From contig NC_088916.1 of the NCBI RefSeq assembly GCF_963576675.1, positions 55,243,001 to 55,307,000 of the forward strand: a stretch of DNA of 64,000 nucleotides. The letters run 5' to 3'. The DNA is from Euphorbia lathyris (Eukaryota > Streptophyta > Magnoliopsida > Malpighiales > Euphorbiaceae). Below the pieces are notes generated by a model that saw nothing but the letters and a program-made list of their open reading frames with translations, had not been told where the DNA came from and made no database searches. A program made the translations under genes and the position numbers. Of this stretch, positions 46,691-60,800 are shown piece after piece (within the stretch, counting starts at the first letter, position 1; each line of letters starts with the position of its first letter).

Positions 46691-47505
46691 AATATGAAAC
46701 CTATAATCCTATAAGTTGTACTAAAGAGTTAATGAAGGTGAAGCACCCGCCAAGTTTGGATGAAAAGCCCATTGGTGCGGTACCACGCCTCTATGTGTTC
46801 ATGATCGCCTAGTTTCCTGCATGTTAGTTCTTTGGTTGGAATTTTGATCAAGAGCAACTAGAAAGGACCATGACATGCCAATCAAAAGCTCCGTGGTCTG
46901 AAATTTTGGTCAACAAGTAAGGCTTCTAGAATTACCAATTCATTTGTTCAAATTATTGATTGTATTTATTTATTTTCTTGATTCTTACAGCATTATATCA
47001 TATTTTGCAACATTACCTGGTGAAAGGAAGCAAAAAGAGTTTCTGCAGTTTGTTCTGTTGTAACATATAGTTTAAATGGGGTACTGGAATCAAAATTGTC
47101 GGAGTTTGTTAATTGTTGTGTTATCTCCTCTCCTTTTTTTTTCTTTAAAAGAAAAAATTAGTCCATTTGGAACAAGCATTGAATAACCAGAAGGGTAATT
47201 TCCTTTGGACACATGAATTTGGAGGTTGGCGTCGTTTAGAAATGATGGGTGGTTAAGAATAGAAGGCTTTCAAGAGGTTCAATCATTTAGAAATAGCACA
47301 ATTATCTATCTTACCACAGATTAAATATTATATTATCACAGTAATATCCATATTAATTCAACCCTAAGATTACAAAGTCTTTATATGAAATTACAACAGC
47401 TATATCATAATTATTTCTGCTAAAGTAACGTTTATAGAAAATGTTTTCAACAATATGCACGCCACACTTAGGAATTTACAGAAGTAGCATTGTTTAACCA
47501 ACCAT
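46691..47505. other. Gap between convergent VHA-a and RD19-like genes
   Basis: About 0.9 kb separates the two stop codons and must hold both 3' UTRs. No further gene or repeat is visible. Confidence 0.6.
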
Positions 47506-49296
<1,791 letters not shown>

Positions 49297-49745
49297 TGTT
49301 GGATAGAAGCATGTGTTGTAAATGGAAGATATATAAAAAGAGATTCCAAGAAAACAGTAGTTAGCAGGTAAGTGGGTTAGGATGAGGACACGTATAAGCT
49401 TTGTATTAGGCTGATTGATTGGAAGCAATTTCATCAATAAAACAAAGCCCAATTGTTTTCTTGTATCTAATATCTATGCTTCTGCCTTTGAAGCCAAAAG
49501 TAACGGTCAAATTACATTTATGCTCCTCAATTTTGAATTTTATTAATATAATGACTTTTTTATTTTAACCGATGATCAAGATGACCGAGCTAATGAAAAT
49601 GATATTTAAATAACTTTAATTTGAGTTCGAATCCTAGCGTGTATAAAAAGTTTTAATTGAGAGATTATCCATCTAAAGAATAACTGACGATCCTCAAGCC
49701 GACAAATCGGATGAACTATAAAAAAAATAGTACATTTTAGCTATT
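49297..49745 (-). promoter_or_regulatory. RD19-like promoter and leader
   Basis: Only about 450 bp separate the start codon from the gypsy LTR. TATATAAAAAGAG on plus (49330-49342; reverse CTCTTTTTATATA) lies about 35-45 bp before the start codon and would be a very close TATA box, so initiation may be near the ATG. GGACACGTATAAGC near 49385-49398 holds an ACGT core of ABRE type. Confidence 0.4.
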
Positions 49746-50254
49746 TGATAACGGGTGATGAACTTCCGACCGGATTCCTTCCCTGTGGGGGGCGTCGTTG
49801 GGTTCGACGGGAGGAAGCTCCGATGCCAAAGTCAGTATTGGAATAATGAATAAACTGTATTGACAAGAGAAGGGTTTAGAGCGAGAATGTGAGTATGTAC
49901 CTCGATAGCTTGGAATGCAAGCTATTTATAGTCATGAAGTCGTAACTCCCAGTAACTAGAAAGTCTCCATTAATACCTCATTAATGGCGGTTAATGATCT
50001 CATTCAAGTATGACTGTTAGCTCATTAATGGGTTATTAGTTGCCTTTATCGGGAATCGGCTTAACCGTTCATCGGGTGGATCGAGGCATGATGGCGGGTC
50101 TCCCGTAGGTTTGACTACGGATGTCGTATGGTGGAATCTAGGTGATTCACCATGTGGATGTCTTGCTTGATATGTCATTGCTCTTCGGGTTGTCCGAATA
50201 CGCTGCCATTTCAATTGCCCTTTTGGTCTCGTAAATCGTATCAAGTTGTTATCA
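49746..50254 (-). repeat. 3' LTR of the Tat element
   Basis: 509 bp bounded by TGATAAC and GTTATCA. On minus it starts after the polypurine tract TTAGGGGGGCTTC (50255-50267). A TATAAATAG box on minus lies at about 49924-49932. The left flanking pentamer CTATT (49741-49745) is half of the target duplication; the other half is outside the window. Confidence 0.88.
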
Positions 50255-50267
50255 GAAGCCCCCCTAA
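50255..50267 (-). other. Polypurine tract of the Tat element
   Basis: TTAGGGGGGCTTC on minus immediately before the LTR; nearly identical to the tract at 4987-5003 in the plus-strand relative. Confidence 0.75.
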
Positions 50268-50550
50268 GTTCCATTAAAGTCCTTTAGGGCTTTTTCACTT
50301 CCTGGCACGCCGTCATGATGAGTTGCATTTATTACCGCTCTATTCCAGGCCATTCACTGAGCGACATGTGTCCTAGGCACGCTGCTCGAGGTAAGTGGTG
50401 ATACCTTCTTCAACCTCTCTTTTTCTCTTTCCGCTTCATTTGCTATTTTCCTGCTCGCGTTTTTTCAAAGTTTTTCCGGCGTCAAGAAGCTTCAAAACTT
50501 CCGATTTTCCATGTAAGTGAAATTTCTTATCGTGTTTCTGGGTTTTTTTT

Positions 50551-52768
50551 ATGAGTTCTTCTTCTGAATCTACCATTGAACTTTTTAATTTGACTTCCCC
50601 CTCTGAGCCCTCTTTTAGCTGGTCTTCTTCCGAGGACTCGAGTTCGTCCGAGAGTACCCCTAGTTGTGATTTTTTCGGAGTTAAGTAACACGGTGAGGGA
50701 GAGTAGAAATCGTCGTCTTTGTTTAATTAGAGCCCAGACCTTTTCCGTCGCTGTGACCCAAACTGCTCCGGCAATAGATTCTAGGAGCTTTTCCGAAATG
50801 GAGGCTTCCCCTTCGACTCCGATTAGGAAAAAGATGCCTCCTGCAGAGACTACTCCGTCTCGTATGGGTGCCGCGGATCTAGTTGATTTGGCTGATCGCT
50901 ATCTGTGGATCAAAGATTATGAGACCGAGTTGGCGGCTGCCCATCAGCGACCCGCCTGTCCACCTGTAGGGTACCTATCTATATATAGTAGTCATGTGGA
51001 GAGAGGATTATGTCTTCCTCTTCCTCAGATGATGGCGGATATCCTAGAGTTTTTTGGGATCACAGTCTGCCAGCTGCATCCAAATGGCTGGTTGGATATT
51101 GCTCTAGATTGTTACCTAGTTTTGAACCTAGGGGTAGTTTGTACTTCTCGTGTCTTCCGATCTCTTCACAAACCCACGAAGCGTAAAACCAAGTCTTTCT
51201 ACACTTTCTCCAAATTCCAAAGTTATTCACCCTTTTGTGGTAAGATGTCGAACGTCCATCTCTGGGACGAAAAAAATTTCTTTGTTAAGGTGAAAAAGGA
51301 CGAACCCCTAGGATTCCCGTTGGTTTGGAAGGCCAAACCTCTGCACATGGCTGGAGATTTACGTATACTGACTAACAGTGATGAGAAAGTGGCGGATCTC
51401 ATGAAAAGCATCAAGACGGATGCTTGGACGTACGTCGATGCTTTGGAATTCATGATGAATGACATTCCTCTGGTCCGCCGTGAGGGGGATATGATTACTT
51501 ACGTGAAGTTTACTCAACTTGATGAAGGTAACTTTGTTTCTTCCTTGAACTTTGATTATTTCGTTGTTCCTTTGTCAGGGGTTTGTCTGAGGCCAGTCGC
51601 GCCCTTATAGAGATGCGTAAAAAATAGAAGGAGTTGGAGGCCCAAAAAGATACATAGGTGGCGGATCCCCATAAGAGCTCCGGAAAGCATCCTCTTGAAG
51701 GCGTCGCGGATCCCCCTCTTAAGAAGAAGAGATCCGCCGCTGCTGGTGGAGAAAAGTTACTGGCGGATGCCATGAGAGCTGAGAAGCCTAGGATGGAGCA
51801 AGAGCAGGTATGTTTACTTTACCGTTTTTCCTTCTTCTACCATGGATCTTGATTTTTTCCTTCTAATTTTTACATAGGTGGTTAAGCCCGACTTGGGAGG
51901 GTATTGGCTCGCCAAGTATGGTGATAAAGGGTCCATGAGGAATGAGTCAGTTATCAATGATCTTGACGAGGCCCTCGGTCAACTTGGTGAAGTACAGGAG
52001 AACCAAAACAAGTTCTCCGGATCAGCCTATGCCAAGATGGGGAAAAGGAATCTCCTTTTGGTGAGTTTTCCTTATTTTACATTTTTGGATGAAAGAGTGA
52101 TCTCCTTTGGGGAGATTTTTGTTTCTTACATCATCCTTTGCTTTGCTAGGCGTATTACGCACATGCGTGCTATGGAGGAAGATCTACTCTAAGGGGTGGC
52201 GGATAAAGCGACCATAAAAAGGCTAGAGAAAGAGGTTGTCGTTGCTAATGCAAATGCTGCTTCCGCCATTGCCCTTAATGAAAGTAAGGACGCAGAGATC
52301 CGCAGCCTGAAGGGGAAGATGGAGGAGATGGAGGAGGATGCTAATAATCACAAAGCTGCCTTGTTGAACGCGGAGATCATTGCGGGCGAACGTGCTTATT
52401 ACTATGGCGAACGGATTATGGCATACGTTAAGCTTTCCTACCTCGAAATGGATTTTGTGGACCCAGAGTACATGGTCCCCAAGGTTGAGGATTGCATTAA
52501 ATATGGCAAGATCCCGAACGTTAAGGATTTCATCCGCGATCAAATTCGGAAGGAGCTGAGCGGATCAGCCGAGGAGAGCAAGCATGTTGTTGATCTTGAA
52601 TCAGATGACCTCGGCGAAGTATCCTAAGGGGCGGGTGATAAGAACAATGATTTGATAATTAATTGTACGGTTCCTCAAGAGGGAACTATTGTTGCGGAGA
52701 ATGAGGTTCCTCCAGAGGGCACATCTTTAGAGAAAGACGCTAAGGAGGATGCTCTTGTAAATGTTTAG
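50551..52768 (+). pseudogene. Antisense ORF of Tat element, gypsy-type transposon protein
   Basis: Runs opposite to pol. The likely start is ATG 50551 with a Ser/Glu-rich N-terminus (MSSSSESTIELFNL). A one-base slip at a T run near 50670 shifts to the frame 50666-51610. That frame holds LSIYSSHVERGLCLPLPQMM and ADILEFFGITVCQLHPNGW, the signature of the plant family named putative gypsy type transposon (Pfam Transposase_28). Later segments 51658-51807, 51878-52060 and 52150-52768 carry a basic PPLKKKRS stretch and a coiled-coil-like KRLEKEVVVANANAA region. Borders such as GAAG/GTAACT, GAGCAG/GTATGT with ACATAG, and TTTTG/GTGAGT with TGCTAG look like introns, though phases do not all fit. In-frame stops after RKK, KDT, DLL and GEVS show decay. 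Function of the family is unknown. Confidence 0.75.
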
Positions 52769-52879
52769 TCTTTAAATGTAACTTAAGTACAATTTATTTT
52801 AATCCTTTTTTCAACCATTATCTTTACTTTACGCTTTATATCTTTCAGCAAGTAAATTTCTAGGTTTTAGGACTTATTT

Positions 52880-53180
52880 TGTTGGTTCAAGGTAGGTGAC
52901 CAGCCGTACCCTGGAATGTGAGCCTTTTTGAAGGCTTTGAAGCTTTTATTCCTTTTGAGGAAGTTAAGCTGCCTTAGGCGGTCGATTTGCTTCCTATCTT
53001 TGAGGTGAATCGATCCGCCACTAGGACTTGAAACTCTTATTTGGAAAGAGTTTTTGAGAGTGTAAAGATCTCACGTTTGAGAAATGTTTTAACTCTGTCT
53101 CTGACGGTGATCAATTATTTCCTATCTTCGAGGTGAATTGATGCGCCGCTGAGATTATTTTCCTATCTTTGAGGAGAAAG
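52880..53180 (-). repeat. 3' region repeats shared with the 3690-4145 block
   Basis: CCTATCTTTGAGG (the complement of CCTCAAAGATAGG) occurs at least three times with GATCCGCC/GATGCGCC words between. The GGTACGGCTGGTCACCTACC segment also matches 4200-4220. It marks the start of the non-coding 3' region of the element. Confidence 0.7.
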
Positions 53181-53442
53181 TAGTTATGCCATGATAGCAT
53201 TATTCTACTATAGGAATGCGTTTGTTGCCTCCCCCTTTTTGAATCTGGAATATTTATATTGCTGCAAGAAAATACTTAAGAAAGAATTTGCAAGATGAAA
53301 TTTTCTCTTTATTAAATGGCGATTCGCCTTATTACAATAAATTGGTCTTATATGTGAGCCTCGTTAAAACCTTTAATAAGAAAAACCACATGGGATAAAA
53401 CCTTACTAAAGGAAAAAGAGTACTCAAGACCTTGATTACATT

Positions 53443-54660
53443 TTACTCTCTAGCGAAATATTTGTGGAGGTTCTGAATATTCCACGTCCGTGGCAGAGTG
53501 TTCCCCTCCATATCTTGGATCTTGAAAGTGGCAGGTCCAATTTTGGTGACTATTTTGTATGGCCCCATCCAGGTGTCTCCCAACTTTCCTTTGCCTTCCA
53601 AGGATTGAATTTTGTCCGCCTTTCAGAGCACTAGGTCCCTTGGGTTCAGATCCACAAGCTTGGCATGTTTGTCGTGATAGGCTGCGATCCTCTGTTTGTA
53701 GGCGGCCATTCGTACATACGCCTTCTCTCTTTTTGTTTCTAATTGGTCAAGAATTTCCCTCAACCTTTGGTCATTCCTGTCTTCGCAGTAGAATAAGACT
53801 ATGTCACTGGGGACTTGGATCTCAATGGGGATCACAGCCTCTACGCCATAGGTGAGGGCGAACGGTGATTCGCCTGTTGCGGTTCGAGGAGTGGTTCTGT
53901 ATGCCCATAGGACATTCATTAGGTGATCCGCCCACTTCTTATTATGCTCCCCTAGCCTCTTTTTTATGCCTTTAACGATTGTCCGATTTGTAACTTCGGT
54001 CATCCCGTTGGATTGGGAGTAGTAAACAGAGGCGAACCTGTTCTGAATACCTTGACTTTCGCAGAATGCTCTAAACTCCCCACAATTGAACTGTGTCCCA
54101 TTATCGGTGATAATCATGTGGGGGACCCCGAATCTTCCAACGATATTGTCCCTGACAAACTCGACCATCCGCTCCGCGTTTATGGAAGAGACAGCTTCGG
54201 CCTCTACCCACTTCGTAAAGTGGTCCACGACTACTACAACATATTTCCTTTGTCTCTTGGTAGGAGGAAATGGACCAACAATGTCAATCCCCCAGATGGC
54301 AAAGGGTCGTCCTTCGATAATGGGCTTTTGCAGGTGCTTAGCCGTGTGAGATTCATTTGCATGGACCTAGCAATTATGACAGGACTCCACTAGCTTTTGA
54401 GCAGCAATTTCCGCTGTGGGCCAATAAAATCCCGCCAATCTGGACTTTTTCAAGATGGAGGCGGATGCTTCGTGAGCTCCGCAAGCACCTTCATGCAATT
54501 CCTTGAGGATCTGTTGTCCCTCTTTTGTCGTCACGCACTTCAACCAAGGTTGTCCAAAAGATTTTCTGTACAGGAAATCATTTATTATGGAGAAGTATGC
54601 TGCTTTTCTTACCGTCCGCTGAGCTTCTTCTTTGTCTTCAAGCAAAGTTCCATCTGCAAG
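53443..54660 (-). pseudogene. Tat element integrase
   Basis: The integrase inserts the cDNA. The zinc-binding N-terminus is at 54645-54367 (LHEGACGAHEASASILKK, FYWPTAEIAAQKLVESCHNC). The catalytic core follows with all three acidic positions: GIDIVGPF, IITDNGTQFN, and the Glu of YSQSNGMTEVTNRTI. The C-terminal GKLGDTWMGPYKIVTKIGPA region ends at TAA 53443-53445. One continuous frame is broken only by TAG at 54367-54369 (Gln expected after CHNC) and TGA at 53623-53625 (Arg expected). No chromodomain is visible, as usual for Tat elements. Confidence 0.9.
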
Positions 54661-56069
54661 TTATTGGCGGATTGGTGATCTCCAATCTCCCACAGCGGGT
54701 GTAAGAAGTGCAATGACCTCTGAGGCGAATATCGGCCTCGTTTTCACCTCGAACGGGCATTGTAGGTCCGTCCACTGATCCTTGCTAGAAGCCAGTTTAG
54801 CCAGGTGATCTGCTTCCGTGTTTAAACCTCGAGGCACATGGATTAGCTCCCATTTGGTTTCTTTGATCTCAATGTAGTTTAATAGCTTCTTGACCTCCTC
54901 TACATATTTGGCCAGGGTTTCATCTTTCACCTCAAAGTTTTTGATCACCTGGTTGACCATCAGTTTGGAGTCGCTATAGATCACGATCCGCTCTGCTGTA
55001 ATCTCCTTCAACAAGCGGAGTCCCAATAGCAGGGCCTCATATTCTGCAGCATTATTTGTTACGGGAAAGTCTAGCTTTGCAACATAATGTAGCTTAATGT
55101 AGTGTGGTCCCTTGATTACTACGCCTATTCCTGCACCTTCTGCTGAAGAAGCGCCATCAGTATACATCGTCCACTCCTCTATTTTTGGTTTAGGGAGATT
55201 TACACCTTCCTCGGTGAATTCGTTCACAAAGTCTGCCAAGAATTGACTCTTCAGGGCGGATCTACCTTCGTAACGAACATCGAACTCGCCCAGGCGGATT
55301 TCCCACTCCATCAACCTTCCCGAAGTTTCTGGCCTTTGCAGCACTTTTCTCATGGGTATGTTGGTGTGGACAATGACTGTATGAGCCTGGAAGTAGGGTC
55401 TGAGGCGGATCGATGTGGTGACCACGGCCAGTGCCATTTTATCTAATCTTGAATATCGAGTTTCAGCGTCTTTCAGAACTTTGCTCACATAATAGATCGG
55501 ATACTGCTGGCCATCTTCTTCCCTTATCATGACAGTACAAACTGCTTTATCAGTGACAGAAATGTACATGTATAAATTCTCACCTTCTAAAGGTCTACTC
55601 ATTAAAGGTGGTTCTGTGAGGAAGTGTTTGATCCCTTCGAAGGCTTGTTTGCAATCCTCATTCCACTCGAATGCTTTCTGTTTTTTTATCACTTCATAGA
55701 AGGGCTGGCATCTATGAGCAGAGCAGGAGATGAATCGACCGAGTGCTATGACCCACCCATTAAGGTGTTGCACTTCTCTGACATTTTGTGGCGCCTTCAT
55801 ATCCAATACAACTTTGATTTTATCTGGATTGGGACCTACTCCTTTCTGGCTGATCATATATCCTAGGAATTTTCCATAAGTTGCCCCAAAAGTGCATTTC
55901 TCATGATTTAGCTTGATGTTGTGATGACGAAGGACTCCGAGGACTTCCCTTATTTCCTCCGCATGTCTCTCCATGGTGGTGCTTTTGATGATCATGTCAT
56001 CCACATAGACTGAGAAGTTGTCACCTTTTCTTCCTTCGAATATTTTGTTCATCATCCGCTGGTAGGTAG
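54661..56069 (-). pseudogene. Tat element RT (2nd part), RNase H and second RNase H
   Basis: An intact frame of 464 codons. It starts in RT just before FSVYVDDMIIKS, the catalytic box (Asp-Asp at residues 19-20 of the frame), and goes on with HEKCTFGATYGKFLGYMIS. The RT-linked RNase H occupies about residues 145-260 (YYVSKVLKDAETRYSRLDKMALAV). A second, archaeal-type RNase H lies at about 295-430, with its four acidic sites in YTDGASS, AAEYEALL, IYSDSKL and NTEADHLAK. Two RNase H domains identify the Tat lineage. The frame stops at TAA 54661-54663, after which the integrase follows in the same frame. The RT is cut from its N-terminal part by the inner element. Confidence 0.92.
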
Positions 56070-56340
56070 TGTTGGTCCCGTGTGATTAGTTCCAAGGGGA
56101 GGGGTTAGGAACTAATGTAACTTTTTCGCTAAGATAATTTTAGTGAGTTTATTAACTCAACTTTGGTCAGCTTGGCCGATCTTAGTGTAAGATAGCTTTA
56201 GTCAGATGTTGACTAAGACTGTTTCACTTGCGAGTTGGGAATTGACACTTTTGTGGTCAGCTTCCAACTCAGCACTCTAATTTACTCAGTATCAGCTTTA
56301 AACAGTTTATATACTGAGTAAATATAACAAACAACACATG

Positions 56341-56387
<47 letters not shown>

Positions 56388-57581
56388 AGAGAGTTAGAAG
56401 TTACTCAGTATGACTTATCCTGGTTCGGCCTCTCCGCCTACGTCCAGTCCCCAGACTCCTCCGGGCTTTTAGAATCCAATACTGAGCTCTTTAAGGGTAG
56501 AGCACAAACCGGTTACAAAGCAGTTGAATATGCAAGAGTACCTTCCTCTATTCGTCTACTCAACTCCTACTAAGTGCTACAACCCAGCACCTAGATTTCT
56601 CTACCACTGAGTATTTATAACCAAATACTCAGCACAACACTCTCAATTCACAATTGATACAATTTGCTCTTTTTCAGATAAAGAACACTTTAGATGATTA
56701 CAAAACAATCAATCTAGCATTTACACAAGGAATAGAAAGTTGGTGTAAGATCTCTTTCTTGTTTTTGAGTGCTTTGAATTTGTATCTTTCTCACTTGTAT
56801 TTTCTGTGCAAATTTTGCAATGATCCAAGAGGATTGCTTGTCCTTTTATAGTTGTATTTTGAGGATCAAATGATTTGAATTTGATTTTTCCGTTGAATCC
56901 AAAACGGCTCTTTTGGGGGACAACCTTCTGGTCAGCTTCAGATGTGCAGGCCAATCTTGTTTTCTGATTTCTTCAGATGTCAGACTTGTCTTCTTCCTAC
57001 AGGCTTTGTTTTCTTGCGGCAGTTTGTCTTATAGCAACGACCAGTTGACCCATGCATCTCAGAATTTGGCTTTTGCGTAATTCCAAGGCTTCAATTATTG
57101 GTGCAGACAGTTGTCGGATTTGTCTTTTAGCTAACGGATCATTCATGTTGTCCCGAAGATCACTCAGCTTCACTTCGATAGTCATTGTCTTTGATTGTCA
57201 CCAAATCTCATACTGAGTTCTTTTTCACTCAGCTTTCATGGTCAGTTTCGTTCTGCAAGATCTAGTTCTGAAGCAGACTTCTTTTATGCCAAGTTTCGTT
57301 CCACTCAGCTTCTTTGATCAACTTCATTCTTAAGCTGTTGTTTTGAAGATGGCTTATCTTCTCTTGTGCTGAGTTGCTCTTCACTCAGCTTGTGTTGTGT
57401 TCTCATGCTGACTTTGTCCTGTCTTAATTTTTATTTCCTTTTGTATTTATGTTTATACTCAATATTGAACAAATGGATTAGTACAATTAAATCAAAGCAT
57501 TTAAATTTAATTGTCTCTTAATCATGGATTAAACTTAAATGATTTCGTCATATCAAAATCTTGTGGAAAGGTGTTTCAACA
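56070..57581 (-). repeat. 3' LTR of the inner element
   Basis: 1,512 bp, the complete copy. A TA repeat of about 44 bp lies at 56344-56387. A minus-strand TATA box CTATAAAAGG is at 56838-56847. It lacks a 16-bp stretch that the other LTR has after CTTTTTCGCTAA. Confidence 0.92.
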
Positions 57582-57596
57582 AACTCCCCCATTTTG
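57582..57596 (-). other. Polypurine tract of the inner element
   Basis: CAAAATGGGGGAGTT on minus directly abuts the LTR start TGTTGAAACACC at 57581. It fixes the element's orientation as minus. Confidence 0.75.
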
Positions 57597-57806
57597 ATGT
57601 TGGCAAAATATTTAATTTATGGAACTCAGTATTGAAATTCCCATGATTGAATTACTTTTTATTCTTCTGAAATTACTCCCCCGTAAGGGTTGCATATATT
57701 GTCTTAACTTAACTCTAAACCTTCTAAGATTTAATTGAGATGAGCCTAGGTCAATTTTCAGAAGAGTTTAATGTTTACTCAGTTTGATACATGAATAGTT
57801 TTGGTA

Positions 57807-60800
57807 TCAGAGTTTATGTGTGGATGTATTAGAGTTAATGTGTACTGAGTATATTTTTAATTTAAATTTATTTGTTTGTTCAATTTTAGACAGATCAGCA
57901 ATTTTAGACAATGTGAATGAAAAGATTATATAAATGGTCAGCATACAAAATACACAAGTCAATTTCTTAAAGCTAATCTGTTTTCTATTGACTTGAGCTA
58001 CCCCTTTGCCTTTGTCTTTCCTCTTTTGCTGACTGCTTGAAGTTTCTCCTACCTTAGGCTGAGTTCCATCAGCTTGTTCTTTCTCCCCCATTTTGCCACC
58101 ATCAGGCGGAGGAGGGATGAAGGTTTCATTGAGAGCAGCACGAGTCAGTTTGACCGAATATGCCTTGAGACGTTTCGTGCTTTCAAATAACCCATCAAAC
58201 ACTGGGACTCCATCATCCAGAACTGAACCGGGGACTCGAACAGATGCATTGATCATGTTGAGTATGTATTCCTGGGATTTCCTTAGCCATGATATTGCGT
58301 CAGTTAGCTGGGCATAAGATTGATGATACATTCGAAGTACAGCCTTGTCGTAAATGTCACGCTGAGCGTTTGTGTGACGCACATGTCGAAATAAGCTTTG
58401 AGTCGTTTGTAGGATAGTATTGGTTTTGACCAAGTCAGTTTCCATTTCCTCTTTACTCAGGTTTAGGAGACGGACAGCTTCGCTAATCTCATCCATCGAA
58501 CATTGGGAAGATGAGGAGAGAAGATTGTGAGTGCCAGTAAGCTCAGAAGTCAGCTTGGTAAAATAGTGACTTAACTCAGCAGAGGTAGCATAGCCCATGT
58601 TGACTGCAGGTAGAGCGTTGATTTGTCCCTGAAGTGAATTCATATGATTCACCATCATCAATATTAGTTCGGCCAGCTTGACAAATGATTCTTGCTTGGG
58701 TTGTTGTGTTTGGACCGTGGTCATGAAACTTACTAGATCTTTGAGATTTTTGATCTCATTGAGAAGCTGAGTGACAGACGAGAATTCATGTGACTCAGCA
58801 TTGGCGAACCTAGCAGCATTGGCATAAGAAGTTGTTAAATCCTAGAGAAGATTTTGAGCCGAGTCAATGATGCGACGTCCAGACTCGGTTGCATGAAGAT
58901 AGGCAAATTGTGCCTCAGGATTTAGCTCAGTGGCCGGGATTCGAGTAGCACCAAATGAAGGAGGTGTTTGGTGCTGTCCTTGAGTGGAAGTGCCAATATG
59001 GTCAGCAGCTGGACTTTGATTTTGATTAGCAGCAGGAACTGACTGCTCAATATTCTGCGAAATGTGATGGGAAGGAGGTAGATCCGCAGAGATATTTATC
59101 TGCTCAACATTGACTTGAGTTGGTGCAGAAAGAGGCACCTCAGGTTGAGCAGGATTTTCCTTAGCTTGCTTGTCTCCTTGAGCAGCTAGGACTTCGAGCT
59201 CTTGCTCGGCTTGGTTTGGATTTTCCGGAGTATTGGCGTGTTGCTCAGCATGAGTAACAGAGGCTTGTTTTTCTTGTGTAAAGGACTCAGTATGCTTTGA
59301 GAAGAGCTTAAATTGTAGATCCGTGAGGTTAGTGATTTGATCCCTCAGAGGTGAATCATCCAGGAGGTCAATGACTGGAGATTTGTAGGCCTTCTTCTTA
59401 AGCCTTTTCAAGTTTTTGGTCTTTGGAGGAGAAGGGTCAGCAGGAATGGAATCAAGAGATGATTCTACCCCGAGATCAGTGTTGAGGACTTCCATGACCA
59501 TTTCTTGCTCTGTGAGCTCAGCATCAACTGTCTTACTCTGTACAGCTGGATTTTCAACTTGCTCAATATTCCCTGTTTGTTCTTGCTCAGCATGAGCTTC
59601 TTGATGTTGCTCAACATCCTCATCATTATCATGCTGACCTGCATCGGTTCTAAGTTCTTCTGCTTCTTGATCAGCATGAATTTGCTCAAGGTCAATCTCT
59701 TGGCTTCTTATAAAGTGGGAATCATCAGGAACTGCAAAACCGAGAGGGACAGCATCAACTGGACTCAGATCAGAAGTTTTCTTCTTCTTCTTTAGAGGGG
59801 TTTCCTCACTTTCCAGTTCATCAGGCTCATCTTGCCTCTTTCTTTTCTCTGCTGACTTATCCTAATCAGCATCAACTTTCTTCCCCTTTGAGACAACTCG
59901 GATTTTCTTTGGAACAGCATCAACATCTTTTGAGCTGGTTTGGATTGCTTCTCGTTTCTTCTCTTGCTTGGTTTGGTCAGCAGGTTCGGCTATGGCAATG
60001 TTTTCTTCCTGAGGTTGCTCATCATCAACTTCCTCCTGAATTTCCTCGATGACCCCTTTTCCCTTCTTGGGCTTGATGGGTTGGTCATATACTAACCCGA
60101 ACAACAATGCATCCGTGATTTCAGTTCCCCAGGTTTCTGTTTCATTAATCAAGTCGATTTGATGATCTTCGAGGATTCTGGTAATAAGAGAACCCAGCCT
60201 GAGCTTGATAGTACTTCGTTGAAGTGCTCCTACCAGAAATACGGGCATATTGAGAGGGTTGTAGGTCAGCATATGCCAAATGAAGCACTGCTCGAAATTT
60301 GAAGCTGATGATGCTGAGTTGATTTTTGGGAAGATGAAGTTAGTTAGGAGATAGTGAGCCATCTTTTGATTTTGACCCATGCATGTACTGGGTATTTCTC
60401 CTTTGTGATTCGCTGGTTTGCAGAACGTTGCAATGTGGTCAAGCTTTTCCTTAGTAGTCCTGAATTCCGTTCCGGTGTTTGGCAGATTTAGTAAGGTTGC
60501 GAGATAAGATGGGGTAATCGTTAGCTTCTTACCTTTGACATGGGTTACCAGATGGTCAGCATCATTTCCATCAACACAGATGTTGGAGTAAAAGTCCCGT
60601 ACTAACCTATGGTAGGTTCTACCTGGAAGAGAAAAAAGTCCAGCCCATTCATTTTTCTCAATCCATTCACAGAATGGTTGCTCATCCGTTATGAAGCTTG
60701 GAGAGAACCATCGACATCGAAGAACCTCATGATTCTTTACGCTCGGGTACACTTTAACAAAGAATTTTTCACTGGGCTGCTTGTCCTTCTTTTTCTTCTT

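Noticed and set aside
49297..49452. Upstream in-frame start at 49452 for the RD19-like protein
   Set aside because: It would place 52 extra residues before a perfect signal peptide; family length and signal position favour 49296.
53559..54678. Plus-strand frames opposite the integrase
   Set aside because: Shadows of the integrase coding strand without start context or family motifs; the real antisense gene lies at 50551-52768.
56385..57185. Short frames duplicated in both inner LTRs (56385-56573, 56721-56954, 56997-57185 and their copies)
   Set aside because: They are conserved only because the LTRs are recent duplicates; no protein motifs.
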